Below are positions 18,902 to 28,446 of a stretch of 36,446 bases of DNA, one piece after another. The translations under genes were made by a program, and so were the position numbers. This stretch comes from Rhizobiales bacterium 64-17. GTDB taxonomy: Bacteria; Pseudomonadota; Alphaproteobacteria; Rhizobiales; Xanthobacteraceae. The notes beneath the pieces are model-generated. The model did not search any database and was not told where the DNA came from. It saw only the letters and a list, made by a program, of their open reading frames with translations. The stretch is taken from positions 373,844 through 410,289 of the forward strand of contig MKWA01000002.1 in NCBI GenBank assembly GCA_001899285.1, in the 5' to 3' direction. The stretch's first letter is position 1, and each line of letters starts with the position of its first letter.

Positions 18902-20992
18902 TCACTCCGCCGCGGTGCGGGCAGCCTTGCCCGCGAGCGCCGCGCATTCGGCCATCGTGGCCGAGGCCCGCGCGATCGGATTGGTGAAATAGAAATCGGA
19001 CACCCAGCTCCGCAGCGCTGTCTTGTCCGAACTTTTCGCAGCCTTGTCGCCGGCTTTGCCCGCGAGCGTCGCCAGATCAGCCGGCTTGCCGGGCTCGATG
19101 GCGTCGATGCGCATCAGGTGCGGATGGTCGCGGAACAGCGCCTGCCGCACGCCCGCGAGCGTGTCGTAAGGCAGCTTGTGGCCGAGCACGTCCGACAGCG
19201 CGCGCAGGATCGCCCAGTCCTCGCGGGCATCGCCCGGCGGGAAGCCGGCGCGCGCTGCAAGCTGCACGCGGCCCTCGGTGTTGACGAAGAGGCCACTCTT
19301 TTCCGGATACGCCGCGCCCGGCAGGATCACGTCGGCGCGATGCGCGCCGCGATCACCGTGGGTGCCGATGTAGACGACGAACGCGCCCGGCGCGACCTCG
19401 ATCTCGTCTGCGCCGAGCAGCACCGCCACGTCGAGCCCGCCCGCCGCCGCCATCTGCGGCGCGGTCAGCCCGCCCGCGCCCGGCACGAAGCCGATGTCCA
19501 GCGCGCCAACACGGGACGCGGCACCCTGCAACACGCAGTAACCGTTCCAGCCGTCCTTGATCGCGCCGATCTCCTGCGCCGCCTTGGCGGCGAGCGCCGC
19601 GACCGCAGCGCCGTCCTTGCGCGCGAAGGCGCCGGCACCGATCAGCAGCATCGGCCGCTGCGCCTTCTTGAGCGTTTCGCCGAACGACGACGACGCCAGC
19701 CCGGCCAGCGTCTCGGCGCCCGCGCCGAGATACTCGTAGGGATAGGTCAGGTCGTATTTCTCGCCGATCACAGCGACCGCGAAATTGCCGGCGCGCCAGC
19801 GCTTGCGGATGCGGGCATTGAGAACACTCGCTTCGTGGCGCGGATTGGAGCCGACGATCACCAGCGCATCGGCCTGCTCGATGCCGGCGATGCTGGCATT
19901 GAACAGATAGGACGCGCGGCCCCAGGCCGGATCGAGCGTGCTGCCGTCCTGACGCGCGTCGGTGTTGGCGCTGCCGAGCCGGCGCATCAAATCCTTGAGC
20001 GCATACATTTCCTCGACGGCGGCGAGATCGCCGGCGATGGCGCCGATCCGCGACGCCTTGGTGCCGCGCACCTTGTCGGCGATGCGCGCGAACGCTTCAT
20101 GCCATGACGCCGGACGCAGCCGGCCGTTGTCGCGCACATAAGGCTGATCGAGCCGCTGCGTCCGCAGACCGTCGACGATGTGGCGGGTCTTGTCGGAGAT
20201 CCACTCTTCGTTCACCGCGTCGTTCTCGCGCGGCAGAACGCGCATCACTTCGCGGCCGCGCGTGTCGATGCGGATCGCCGAACCGACCGCGTCCATCACG
20301 TCGACGGATTCGGTCTTGGTCAACTCCCACGGCCGCGCGGCGAAGGCGTAAGGCTTGCTGGTCAGCGCGCCGACCGGGCACAGGTCGACGACGTTGCCCT
20401 GCAGTTCGGAGGTCATCGCCTGTTCGAGATAGGTGGTGATCTCCATGTCCTCGCCGCGGCCGATGGCCCCGAGTTCGGACACGCCGGCGACCTCGGTGGT
20501 GAAGCGAATGCAGCGCGTGCAGTGAATGCAGCGCGTCATGATCGTCTTCACCAGCGGGCCGATGTACTTGTCCTCGACCGCGCGCTTGTTCTCGGCGTAG
20601 CGGCTGGAATCGACGCCATAGGCCATCGCCTGATCCTGCAGATCGCATTCGCCGCCCTGATCGCAGATCGGGCAATCCAGCGGATGGTTGATCAGCAGGA
20701 ATTCCATCACGCCTTCGCGCGCCTTCTTCACCATCGGTGAGCGCGTGAACATTTCCGGCGGTTCGCCGTTCGGTCCGGGCCGCAGGTCGCGCACGTTCTG
20801 CGCGCAGGACGCGACCGGCTTCGGCGGTCCGCCCTTCACTTCGATCAGACACATGCGGCAGTTGCCGGCGATCGACAGCCGCTCGTGGAAGCAGAAGCGC
20901 GGGATTTCCGCGCCGGCGGCTTCACAAGCCTGGAGCAACGTGTACTCCGGCGGGACGTCGAGTTCCTGGCCGTCGATGATGACCTTGGTCAT
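18902..20992 (-). CDS. nuoG: NADH-quinone oxidoreductase subunit G (iron-sulfur subunit)
   Basis: A 696-residue peripheral-arm subunit with a molybdopterin-oxidoreductase-like body that has lost its cofactor role. The N-terminal 2Fe-2S ferredoxin domain uses Cys34, Cys45, Cys48 and Cys63. The His-Cys3 4Fe-4S motif [17 protein letters not shown] and the second [16 protein letters not shown] motif follow. The large C-terminal body (about residues 220-690) fits the family. The C-terminal 30-40 residues include an Ala/Lys-rich linker ([17 protein letters not shown]). It lies three bases after nuoF. Confidence 0.97.
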   Translation of the reverse strand: MTKVIIDGQELDVPPEYTLLQACEAAGAEIPRFCFHERLSIAGNCRMCLIEVKGGPPKPVASCAQNVRDLRPGPNGEPPEMFTRSPMVKKAREGVMEFLLINHPLDCPICDQGGECDLQDQAMAYGVDSSRYAENKRAVEDKYIGPLVKTIMTRCIHCTRCIRFTTEVAGVSELGAIGRGEDMEITTYLEQAMTSELQGNVVDLCPVGALTSKPYAFAARPWELTKTESVDVMDAVGSAIRIDTRGREVMRVLPRENDAVNEEWISDKTRHIVDGLRTQRLDQPYVRDNGRLRPASWHEAFARIADKVRGTKASRIGAIAGDLAAVEEMYALKDLMRRLGSANTDARQDGSTLDPAWGRASYLFNASIAGIEQADALVIVGSNPRHEASVLNARIRKRWRAGNFAVAVIGEKYDLTYPYEYLGAGAETLAGLASSSFGETLKKAQRPMLLIGAGAFARKDGAAVAALAAKAAQEIGAIKDGWNGYCVLQGAASRVGALDIGFVPGAGGLTAPQMAAAGGLDVAVLLGADEIEVAPGAFVVYIGTHGDRGAHRADVILPGAAYPEKSGLFVNTEGRVQLAARAGFPPGDAREDWAILRALSDVLGHKLPYDTLAGVRQALFRDHPHLMRIDAIEPGKPADLATLAGKAGDKAAKSSDKTALRSWVSDFYFTNPIARASATMAECAALAGKAARTAAE

Positions 20993-20995
20993 GCC

Positions 20996-22318
<1,323 letters not shown>

Positions 22319-22320
22319 GG

Positions 22321-23069
<749 letters not shown>

Positions 23070-23073
<4 letters not shown>

Positions 23074-24260
23074 CGGTCGACCTCTCCGAACACGATGTCG
23101 AGCGAGCCGAGCACCGCCGAGACGTCGGCCAGCATGTGCCCGCGGCACATGAAGTCCATCGCCTGCAGATGCGCGAAACCGGGCGCACGAATCTTGCACT
23201 TGTAGGGTTTGTTGGTGCCGTCGGCGACGAGATACACGCCGAACTCGCCCTTCGGCGCTTCGACGGCGGCGTAGACCTCGCCGGCCGGCACATGGAAGCC
23301 TTCGGTGTAGAGCTTGAAGTGATGGATCAGCGCTTCCATCGTCTTCTTCATCTCGCCGCGGCGCGGCGGCACGATCTTGTTGTCGGTGACGCTGACCGAA
23401 CCCTGCCCGTCCGCCATGCGCAGCTTGGCGATGCACTGCTTCATGATGCGGACCGACTGGCGCATCTCCTCCATGCGGATGAGATAGCGGTCGTAGCAGT
23501 CGCCGTTCTTGCCGATCGGAATGTCGAATTCCATCTCGGCGTAGCACTCGTAGGGCTGCGCCTTGCGCAGGTCCCACGCGGCGCCGGAGCCGCGCACCAT
23601 CACGCCGGAGAATCCCCAGTTCCAGCAGTCGTCGAGGCTGACGACGCCGATATCGACGTTGCGCTGCTTGAAGATGCGGTTTCCGGTCAGCAGCGCGTCG
23701 AGATCGTCCACCACCTTGAGGAACGGATCGCAGAACGCATCGATGTCGTCGATCAGCTTCGTCGGCAGGTCCTGATGCACGCCGCCCGGACGGAAATAAG
23801 CCGCGTGCATGCGCGAGCCGGAGGCGCGCTCATAGAACACCATCAGCTTCTCGCGCTCCTCGAACCCCCACAGAGGCGGGGTGAGCGCGCCGACGTCCAT
23901 CGCCTGCGTGGTGACGTTGAGGAGATGCGACAGCAGCCGGCCGATCTCGCTGTAGAGCACGCGGATCAGTTGCGCGCGGCGCGGCACCTCGATGCCGAGC
24001 AGCTTCTCCACCGCGAGGCAGAACGCATGCTCCTGATTCATCGGCGCGACATAGTCGAGCCGGTCGAAATACGGCATCGCCTGCAGATAGGTCTTCGCCT
24101 CGATCAGCTTCTCCGTGCCGCGATGCAGGAGACCGATATGCGGATCGACGCGTTCGACGATCTCGCCATCGAGTTCGAGCACGAGGCGCAACACGCCGTG
24201 CGCCGCCGGATGCTGCGGCCCGAAGTTCAACGTGAAATTGCGCAGAGAGGTTTCGGCCAT
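23070..24260 (-). CDS. nuoD: NADH-quinone oxidoreductase subunit D
   Basis: A 396-residue peripheral-arm subunit descended from NiFe-hydrogenase large subunits that forms the quinone pocket with NuoB. The N-terminal [21 protein letters not shown] segment with the quinone-site His residues, [19 protein letters not shown], and the C-terminal [23 protein letters not shown] end are all present. The length is normal for the separate D subunit; C and D are not fused here. Four bases separate it from the upstream GFA gene, and it overlaps nuoE by four. Confidence 0.98.
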
Positions 24261-24264
24261 GCGC

Positions 24265-24708
24265 CTACCCTTTGGCCTGATTGGCGTCGGACGCGAACGC
24301 CGCGAACACTTCGGCGCCGGTCATCGTTTTGGTCTTGTTGGCGAACGCGTAGTAATCCGGCTTCTCGTCGGTGAAGATCTGCATCGTGAAGGTGAAGCCC
24401 TCGCGATCGTCGAAGGTTTCCACCGACATGAAGGTGTTGTCCTTCCCGACCAGCCGGTAGCACAGCGACGTGCCGCAGCGGTTGCAGAAGCCGCGCTCGC
24501 CCCATTCGGACGAGCGATAGAATGCGAGGCCCGTCTTCTCCGTGAACGTCACGCTGTCGCCGCAGTCGACCATCATCGCCGGACCGGCCGACCACCGCCG
24601 GCACATGCCGCAATGGCAGGCATCGACATGCCGCGCCGCCGGCGTCGCGGTAAAGCGCACCGCGCCGCACAGGCAGCCACCGGTCATCGGCTTCGTTGCG
24701 GACGCCAT
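24265..24708 (-). CDS. GFA (glutathione-dependent formaldehyde-activating) family zinc protein inside the nuo operon
   Basis: A 147-residue protein of the GFA/CENP-V family. The zinc motifs are complete: Cys12/Cys14 (GGCLCG), Cys31/Cys33/Cys36 (CHCGMCRR) and Cys74/Cys77 (CNRCG). The founding member (Gfa) was linked to formation of S-hydroxymethyl-glutathione, but most members have no proven substrate, so the reaction here is unknown. The ATG at 24708 shares one base with the stop of the thioesterase gene upstream, and nuoD starts four bases downstream, so it is embedded and probably translationally coupled. It is not a complex I subunit known to me. The in-frame extension upstream of 24708 is the shadow of the thioesterase gene. 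Confidence 0.88.
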   Translation of the reverse strand: MASATKPMTGGCLCGAVRFTATPAARHVDACHCGMCRRWSAGPAMMVDCGDSVTFTEKTGLAFYRSSEWGERGFCNRCGTSLCYRLVGKDNTFMSVETFDDREGFTFTMQIFTDEKPDYYAFANKTKTMTGAEVFAAFASDANQAKG

Positions 24709-25136
24709 CACGCGGCCCTCGCCTTCGCGGCCTTGTCGGCGACGCGCGCGCTGAACTTGTCCCACGCCACCACGGCGCGCGCGTGCTTGCCTTCGCCGAT
24801 CACGTCGACGCCGTCATGACCGCGCACCATGAAGCCGAGACGCTTGCCGTCCACCGACGTGCATTCCGCCTCGACCGTGACGGTGAGGCCGGGCGGCGTC
24901 GCCGCGAGATGGCTGAAATCGACATGGATGCCGAGACTGCCCTCGCCGGGATCGAGATGATCGCGGATCAGCTCGATGCAGGCCCACTCGAACAGGCCGA
25001 CCATGTAGCCCGTCGCAAACACCTTCGGCATCTCCTGGAACATCGCCGCTTCCGGATAGAGATGCGGAACGGTCTTGTTCTCGGGGACCGTGAAAGTCAT
25101 GCGATGTTTGAGGCCGGGCTTGAGGGACGCTTTCAT
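24708..25136 (-). CDS. FlK-like (fluoroacetyl-CoA thioesterase family) hotdog protein inside the nuo operon
   Basis: A 142-residue single-domain hotdog thioesterase. It can be aligned without gaps over its first 76 residues to Streptomyces cattleya FlK as I recall that sequence. The FlK catalytic residues Thr42, Glu50 and His76 fall at the same numbers here (VFATGYMVGLFEWAC; HVDFSHLAATPPGLTV), and Gly69 is also kept. Of the FlK lid residues, Val23, Leu26 and Phe33 are kept, but the gating Phe36 is Met. The likely reaction is hydrolysis of a short acyl-CoA. Fluoroacetyl-CoA specificity is not implied, since many homologues occur in organisms that make no fluoroacetate. The start at 25136 shares one base with the nuoC stop and its own stop overlaps the GFA start, so it is coupled within the complex I mRNA. 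Confidence 0.88.
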   Translation of the reverse strand: MKASLKPGLKHRMTFTVPENKTVPHLYPEAAMFQEMPKVFATGYMVGLFEWACIELIRDHLDPGEGSLGIHVDFSHLAATPPGLTVTVEAECTSVDGKRLGFMVRGHDGVDVIGEGKHARAVVAWDKFSARVADKAAKARAA

Positions 25137-25774
25137 CACGCCCCCTTCTTCGCCGGCTCGGCCGGTTTCGCGGCGCTGCCCGCCTTCTCGTCGCCCGGCA
25201 GCAGATAGTCGGTGCCTTCCCACGGCGACAGAAAGTCGAAGTTGCGGAATTCCTGGTTGAGCTTCACCTTGTCGTAGACGACGCGCTTCTGCTCGTCGTC
25301 GTAGCGCACCTCGACGAAGCCGGTCATCGGGAAGTCCTTGCGCAGCGGATGCCCCTCGAAACCGTAGTCGGTGAGCAGCCGGCGCATGTCCGGGTGGCCG
25401 GTGAACAGCACGCCGTAAAGATCGTAGGTCTCGCGCTCGAACCAGTCGGCGCCTTTGAACACGTCGATGATCGAGGCGACCGGCGTCGCCTCATCGGTCT
25501 CGATCTTGACGCGAATGCGCTTGTTCAGGGTCGGCGACAGGAAATGATAGACCACGTCGAACCGCCGCTCGCGCGCCGGCCAGTCAACCGCCGTGACATC
25601 AATGATACTGACGAAGCGGCAGCGCGGATCGTCGCGCAGGAAGCGCGCCACCGCGACGATCTCGGCGGCAACCGCGGTGATCGTCAGTTCGCCATAGACG
25701 ACGGCATGGCCGGTCGCCGCGCCGGGCAGCGCGGAAACGATCATCTGTCCGAGCTTGTCGAGTGTCTCGTCCAT
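25136..25774 (-). CDS. nuoC: NADH-quinone oxidoreductase subunit C
   Basis: A 212-residue peripheral-arm subunit (30-kDa family). The diagnostic [37 protein letters not shown] signature is present at about residues 117-153. The C terminus carries an Ala/Lys/Pro tail after the core. The start at 25774 ([10 protein letters not shown]) has GGGGA a few bases upstream. An ATG at 25792 that overlaps the stop of the cupin gene is an alternative and would add six residues. It is a separate subunit, not fused to NuoD, and the two guest genes that follow separate it from nuoD. Confidence 0.96.
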   Translation of the reverse strand: MDETLDKLGQMIVSALPGAATGHAVVYGELTITAVAAEIVAVARFLRDDPRCRFVSIIDVTAVDWPARERRFDVVYHFLSPTLNKRIRVKIETDEATPVASIIDVFKGADWFERETYDLYGVLFTGHPDMRRLLTDYGFEGHPLRKDFPMTGFVEVRYDDEQKRVVYDKVKLNQEFRNFDFLSPWEGTDYLLPGDEKAGSAAKPAEPAKKGA

Positions 25775-25791
25775 CGGTCCCCGTCCCGCCA

Positions 25792-26121
25792 TCAATCCAC
25801 GATAAACAGCCGCGCGCCCGCCGCCGTGCGCGAGCGATGCGCATCGGCGCCGTCGGCGACCTGGTAGCTCATGCCGGGCTTGAGCACGAACGAGCGTCCG
25901 TCCTCAAGCTCGGTCGTCAATTCGCCATCGATGCAGAACAGGATGTGCCCCTTGCTGCACCAGTGGTCGGCGACATAGCCCGGCGAATAGTCGACCATGC
26001 GGACGCGGATCTCGCCGAACTGGCGCGTGCGCCACGTCGCCTCGCCGGAATCGCCCGGATGCCGGGTCGGCGCGATGGCCGCCCAGTCGGTCGTTCCGAA
26101 CGGGATATCCGACATCCGCAT
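25792..26121 (-). CDS. DHCW-motif cupin-fold protein inside the nuo operon
   Basis: A small (109-residue) single-domain cupin of the group annotated as DHCW-motif cupins. The segment [20 protein letters not shown] (residues about 49-68) holds candidate metal ligands His and Cys, and the second cupin motif lies around [18 protein letters not shown]. No enzyme activity or substrate is known for the group. The start at 26121 ([13 protein letters not shown]) is chosen because the family begins this way; ATG 26115 is an alternative. It sits four bases after nuoB and its stop overlaps the possible upstream nuoC start, so it is part of the nuo mRNA. Confidence 0.82.
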   Translation of the reverse strand: MRMSDIPFGTTDWAAIAPTRHPGDSGEATWRTRQFGEIRVRMVDYSPGYVADHWCSKGHILFCIDGELTTELEDGRSFVLKPGMSYQVADGADAHRSRTAAGARLFIVD

Positions 26122-26125
26122 CACA

Positions 26126-26686
26126 CTACCGCTCGATCGTACCGATCCGGCGAATCTTCTTCTGCAACAGCAGCACGCCGTACAGCAGCGCCTCCGCCGT
26201 CGGCGGGCAGCCCGGCACGTAGATATCGACCGGCACGATGCGGTCGCAGCCGCGCACCACCGAATAGGAATAGTGGTAGTAGCCGCCGCCATTGGCGCAG
26301 GAGCCCATGGAGATGACGTAGCGCGGCTCCGGCATCTGGTCGTAGACCTTGCGCAACGCGGGCGCCATCTTGTTGGTCAGCGTGCCGGCGACGATCATCA
26401 CGTCCGACTGGCGCGGCGATGCGCGCGGCGCGAAGCCGAACCGCTCGACGTCGTAGCGCGGCATCGACACCTGCATCATCTCGACCGCGCAGCAGGCGAG
26501 ACCGAACGTCATCCACATCAGCGAGCCGGTGCGCGCCCAGGTGATGAGGTCGTCGGCGGCGGTGACGATGAAGCCCTTGTCGGACAGTTCGCCGTTGAGA
26601 TCGCGGAAAAACGGATCGTCCGCGCCGACCGGCTGGCCGGTGCGCGGATCGAGGACACCTGTGGGTGCGGGCGCGACGATGGTCAT
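26126..26686 (-). CDS. nuoB: NADH-quinone oxidoreductase subunit B (cluster N2)
   Basis: A 186-residue subunit that binds the terminal 4Fe-4S cluster N2 next to the quinone. The ligands are the tandem Cys65-Cys66 ([10 protein letters not shown]), Cys130 ([10 protein letters not shown]) and Cys160 ([11 protein letters not shown]), all present. The ATG at 26686 gives [10 protein letters not shown]; the upstream in-frame part overlaps nuoA. It lies seven bases after nuoA. The N-terminal 35 residues are a Pro/Gly-rich extension usual in alphaproteobacteria. Confidence 0.97.
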   Translation of the reverse strand: MTIVAPAPTGVLDPRTGQPVGADDPFFRDLNGELSDKGFIVTAADDLITWARTGSLMWMTFGLACCAVEMMQVSMPRYDVERFGFAPRASPRQSDVMIVAGTLTNKMAPALRKVYDQMPEPRYVISMGSCANGGGYYHYSYSVVRGCDRIVPVDIYVPGCPPTAEALLYGVLLLQKKIRRIGTIER

Positions 26687-26693
26687 GCGCGGA

Positions 26694-27059
26694 TCAATTC
26701 CATTCCAGCGCCCCCTTCTTCCACTCATATATGAAGCCGATGGTCAGGACGCCAAGGAAGACCATCATCGACCAGAAGCCGAACACGCCGACCTGGCCGA
26801 ACGCCACCGCCCACGGGAACAGGAAGGCGACTTCGAGATCGAAAATGATGAACAGGATCGCGACGAGGTAGAAGCGCACGTCGAACTTCATGCGCGCGTC
26901 GTCGAACGCATTGAAGCCGCATTCGTAGGCCGAGAGTTTCTCGGGGTCCGGCGCGCGGAAGGCGACGATGAACGGAACCACCAGCAGGGCAAGACCGATG
27001 CCCGCGGCGACGGCGACGAACACAACCAAAGGCAGGTAGTCGAGCAAGAGTTCGTTCAT
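26694..27059 (-). CDS. nuoA: NADH-quinone oxidoreductase subunit A
   Basis: A 121-residue, three-helix membrane subunit of complex I and the first gene of the operon. The loop [42 protein letters not shown], which faces the quinone chamber, is fully conserved. The ATG at 27059 ([10 protein letters not shown]) is chosen; the frame extends about 17 codons further but lacks similarity. No gene precedes it on this strand before tRNA-Asp. Confidence 0.96.
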   Translation of the reverse strand: MNELLLDYLPLVVFVAVAAGIGLALLVVPFIVAFRAPDPEKLSAYECGFNAFDDARMKFDVRFYLVAILFIIFDLEVAFLFPWAVAFGQVGVFGFWSMMVFLGVLTIGFIYEWKKGALEWN

Positions 27060-27131
27060 CCGCGCCTCGCTGCGCTTCTGGAAGGACGCCAATCCCGCGT
27101 TCCGCATCATGGGCGAGGCAGAAAGCCGGGA

Positions 27132-27199
27132 TATGACCCTGGATTGAACTGGATTCGTTCTAGGGTCGGGAATTCGCCTGCGTTTAGCGCAGGGTCATA
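27132..27199 (-). promoter_or_regulatory. nuo upstream region: widely spaced inverted repeat and candidate promoter
   Basis: TATGACCCTG at 27132-27141 and its exact reverse complement CAGGGTCATA at 27190-27199 form a 10-bp inverted repeat 48 bases apart, with a third AGGGTC half-match near 27162. A small perfect hairpin (CCTGCG/CGCAGG, 27177-27193) lies beside the distal arm. On the minus strand, TTGCGA followed 17 bases later by TAAACG, in the same area, could be a promoter for nuoA, whose start is about 75-130 bases downstream. The regulator is unknown. Confidence 0.4.
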
Positions 27200-27317
27200 C
27201 CGCTCGCAAGCGGGCATTTCCCATTGGTTCCGCGCGCCCCACAGGCGAGATGCGCAAGGACGCAAGGAGACTGCGCGCGGCGGCCGAGTGGTTGTTTTTG
27301 CGGCAGATTCGGGCGGC

Positions 27318-27345
27318 TGGCACGAGCCAAATCTCCCTCGTGCCA
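27318..27345. repeat. 9-bp perfect hairpin between nuo promoter region and tRNA-Asp
   Basis: TGGCACGAG (27318-27326) and CTCGTGCCA (27337-27345) are exact inverted copies around a ten-base loop. It lies about 55 bases beyond the 3' end of tRNA-Asp on that transcript. It could act as a processing or termination structure for the tRNA, although no T run follows. The rest of the 341 gene-free bases between nuoA and tRNA-Asp shows no gene. Confidence 0.4.
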
Positions 27346-27400
27346 ACAGGCATCGGCCACCGCAACATGCGGCGTCAGCTATCTGGCAAATCGGGAGAAA

Positions 27401-27477
27401 TGGCGGGAGCGAAGGGACTCGAACCCTCGGCCTCTGCCGTGACAGGGCAGCGCTCTAACCAGCTGAGCTACGCCCCC
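27401..27477 (-). tRNA. tRNA-Asp (anticodon GTC)
   Basis: A 77-base cloverleaf with an encoded CCA end. The acceptor stem GGGGGCG/CGCTCCC pairs with one G-U, the D-arm begins GTAGCTCAG, and the anticodon stem is CTGCC/GGCAG with loop CTGTCAC giving anticodon GTC. The T-loop is TTCGAGT. The discriminator base is G, as expected for tRNA-Asp. Confidence 0.97.
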
Positions 27478-27486
27478 GCGGGCGAT

Positions 27487-27521
27487 GCACGGGCTTTAAA
27501 GTGCGGCCCGTGCCAAGTCAA
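27487..27521 (-). promoter_or_regulatory. tRNA-Asp promoter with inverted repeat around the -10
   Basis: Minus-strand TTGACT (27516-27521) and TAAAGC (27493-27498), 17 bases apart, form a good housekeeping promoter ending about 15 bases before the tRNA. The -10 is embedded in a perfect 8-bp inverted repeat, GCACGGGC (27487-27494) and GCCCGTGC (27506-27513). Confidence 0.6.
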
Positions 27522-27620
27522 GATACCGCGCCAAATCGCACGGGGATGGCGAGAAACCCCCATTTTGCCGTAAGAATCATGGTCAGCACGGTCCCGAATC
27601 GTCTAATCCGGACGCTGTGA

Positions 27621-27635
27621 TTGGCGGTTCGCCAA
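27621..27635 (+). promoter_or_regulatory. Inverted repeat in the HU upstream region
   Basis: TTGGCG-GTT-CGCCAA is a perfect 6-bp inverted repeat 31 bases before the HU start codon. A TCTAAT sequence at 27602-27607 is a possible -10 box just upstream. It could be an operator or a 5' UTR hairpin. Confidence 0.3.
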
Positions 27636-27666
27636 ACCACCGTTGCAACGAGGAGGGTTTTGACCC

Positions 27667-27966
27667 ATGGCCACCAAGCCGGCAACACCGACGACCGTCA
27701 CGCTGAAGCACCTTGCCGCAGCGCTCGCGGAAGACCACGAAATGCCGAAGAAGCAGGCCGAGGCGGTGCTGACCGACCTCGTCGCCAATATTGTCAAACA
27801 TCTCAAGAAGGGCGAGCGCATCCGTATCGGCGGCCTCGGAATCCTCCAGGTCCGCAAGCGCGCCGCCCGCATGGGCCGCAACCCGGCGACCGGCGAGCAG
27901 ATTCAGATCAAGGCCAGCAAGAAGGTTGCCTTCCGCGCGGCCAAAGAACTGAAGGAATCGATCTGA
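27667..27966 (+). CDS. HU/IHF-family DNA-binding protein
   Basis: A 99-residue nucleoid-associated histone-like protein (Bac_DNA_binding family). The N-terminal dimerisation helices (KHLAAALAEDHEMPKKQAEAVLTDLVANIVKHL) are followed by the beta-arm, with RIGGLGILQVRKRAARMGRNPATGEQIQIKASKKVAFRAAKELKE. This includes the R-x-G-R-NPxTGE signature with the DNA-intercalating Pro. The first about ten residues (MATKPATPTT) are a short Ala/Pro/Thr lead not found in E. coli HU. The start at 27667 is preceded by GAGGAGGG. It lies alone on the plus strand with its own terminator. HU and IHF subunits cannot be told apart with confidence. Confidence 0.95.
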   Translation: MATKPATPTTVTLKHLAAALAEDHEMPKKQAEAVLTDLVANIVKHLKKGERIRIGGLGILQVRKRAARMGRNPATGEQIQIKASKKVAFRAAKELKESI

Positions 27967-28021
27967 GTTTTTCGATCGACGTTCCGGGGCGACGACACCC
28001 TCCGAACGGCCAACAATCAAA

Positions 28022-28056
28022 GGCAGGCGCGAAGCACCCTTCGCCCTGCCTTTTTT
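28022..28056 (+). terminator. Rho-independent terminator of the HU gene
   Basis: Arms GGCAGG-C-GCGAAG and CTTCGC-CCTGCC form a 12-bp stem with one bulged C and a CACC loop, followed by six T. It is 55 bases after the HU stop. Confidence 0.92.
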
Positions 28057-28064
28057 ATTGGTGA

Positions 28065-28089
28065 GGTTCGAGTCCCGTCGCTCCCGTCA
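28065..28089 (+). repeat. Isolated copy of a tRNA-Asp 3' end
   Basis: These 25 bases match the T-loop, acceptor strand and 3' end of the nearby tRNA-Asp at 23 of 25 positions (by eye). They include GGTTCGAGTCCC and TCGCTCCCG, and the final CCA is changed to TCA. No 5' half of a tRNA lies upstream, where the HU terminator sits, so it is a fragment. It lies in the opposite orientation to the intact gene at 27401-27477. It may be the scar of a tRNA-targeted insertion or rearrangement. Confidence 0.6.
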
Positions 28090-28129
28090 TCGAGGGAAAC
28101 CGGCACACGCATCGCCCCACAGATATCGG

Positions 28130-28348
28130 CTAGCGCGGCGCCCTTACCCGTTTGGCCTTTTTATGCCGGTGCCCGATCGTGGTCTTGAGCCGCTGCGGCT
28201 TCGTGCTGAGCGGACGCGCGCCACTATAGGGCTTGCCGAAACTGTCGCCGTTGGGATTCCCGGCCGGCCCGGTATTGGGCTGGCTCTGGGCGAACGCCGT
28301 GCCGGTAATGGCCAGTAGCAGCGCTGCCGCACCCACAATCGCTTTCAT
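28130..28348 (-). CDS. Small secreted basic protein of unknown function
   Basis: A 72-residue protein I do not recognise. Residues 1-20 (MKAIVGAAALLLAITGTAFA) form a clear signal peptide. The mature part of about 52 residues begins with an Asn/Pro/Gly-rich stretch (SQPNTGPAGNPNGDSFGKPY) and ends strongly basic (LKTTIGHRHKKAKRVRAPR), with no Cys. The ATG at 28348 has GGAGA five bases upstream; another ATG at 28360 is in frame. It is 98 bases downstream of the Bug gene on the same strand and could be a separate unit. The signal peptide and ribosome-binding site support it as a real gene. Confidence 0.7.
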   Translation of the reverse strand: MKAIVGAAALLLAITGTAFAQSQPNTGPAGNPNGDSFGKPYSGARPLSTKPQRLKTTIGHRHKKAKRVRAPR

Positions 28349-28446
28349 CGCAATCTCCATCGCTGTTCCTATGAAGGGCAACAGCGATCGGGGCTCCGGC
28401 GTTCCCTTCCCGGCCGGATAGCCGGGAAGCATGCGGCAGGATTGCG

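Noticed and set aside
27401-28089. Integrative element bounded by the tRNA-Asp gene and its 3' copy
   Set aside because: The two copies are inverted rather than direct, only HU lies between them and there is no integrase.
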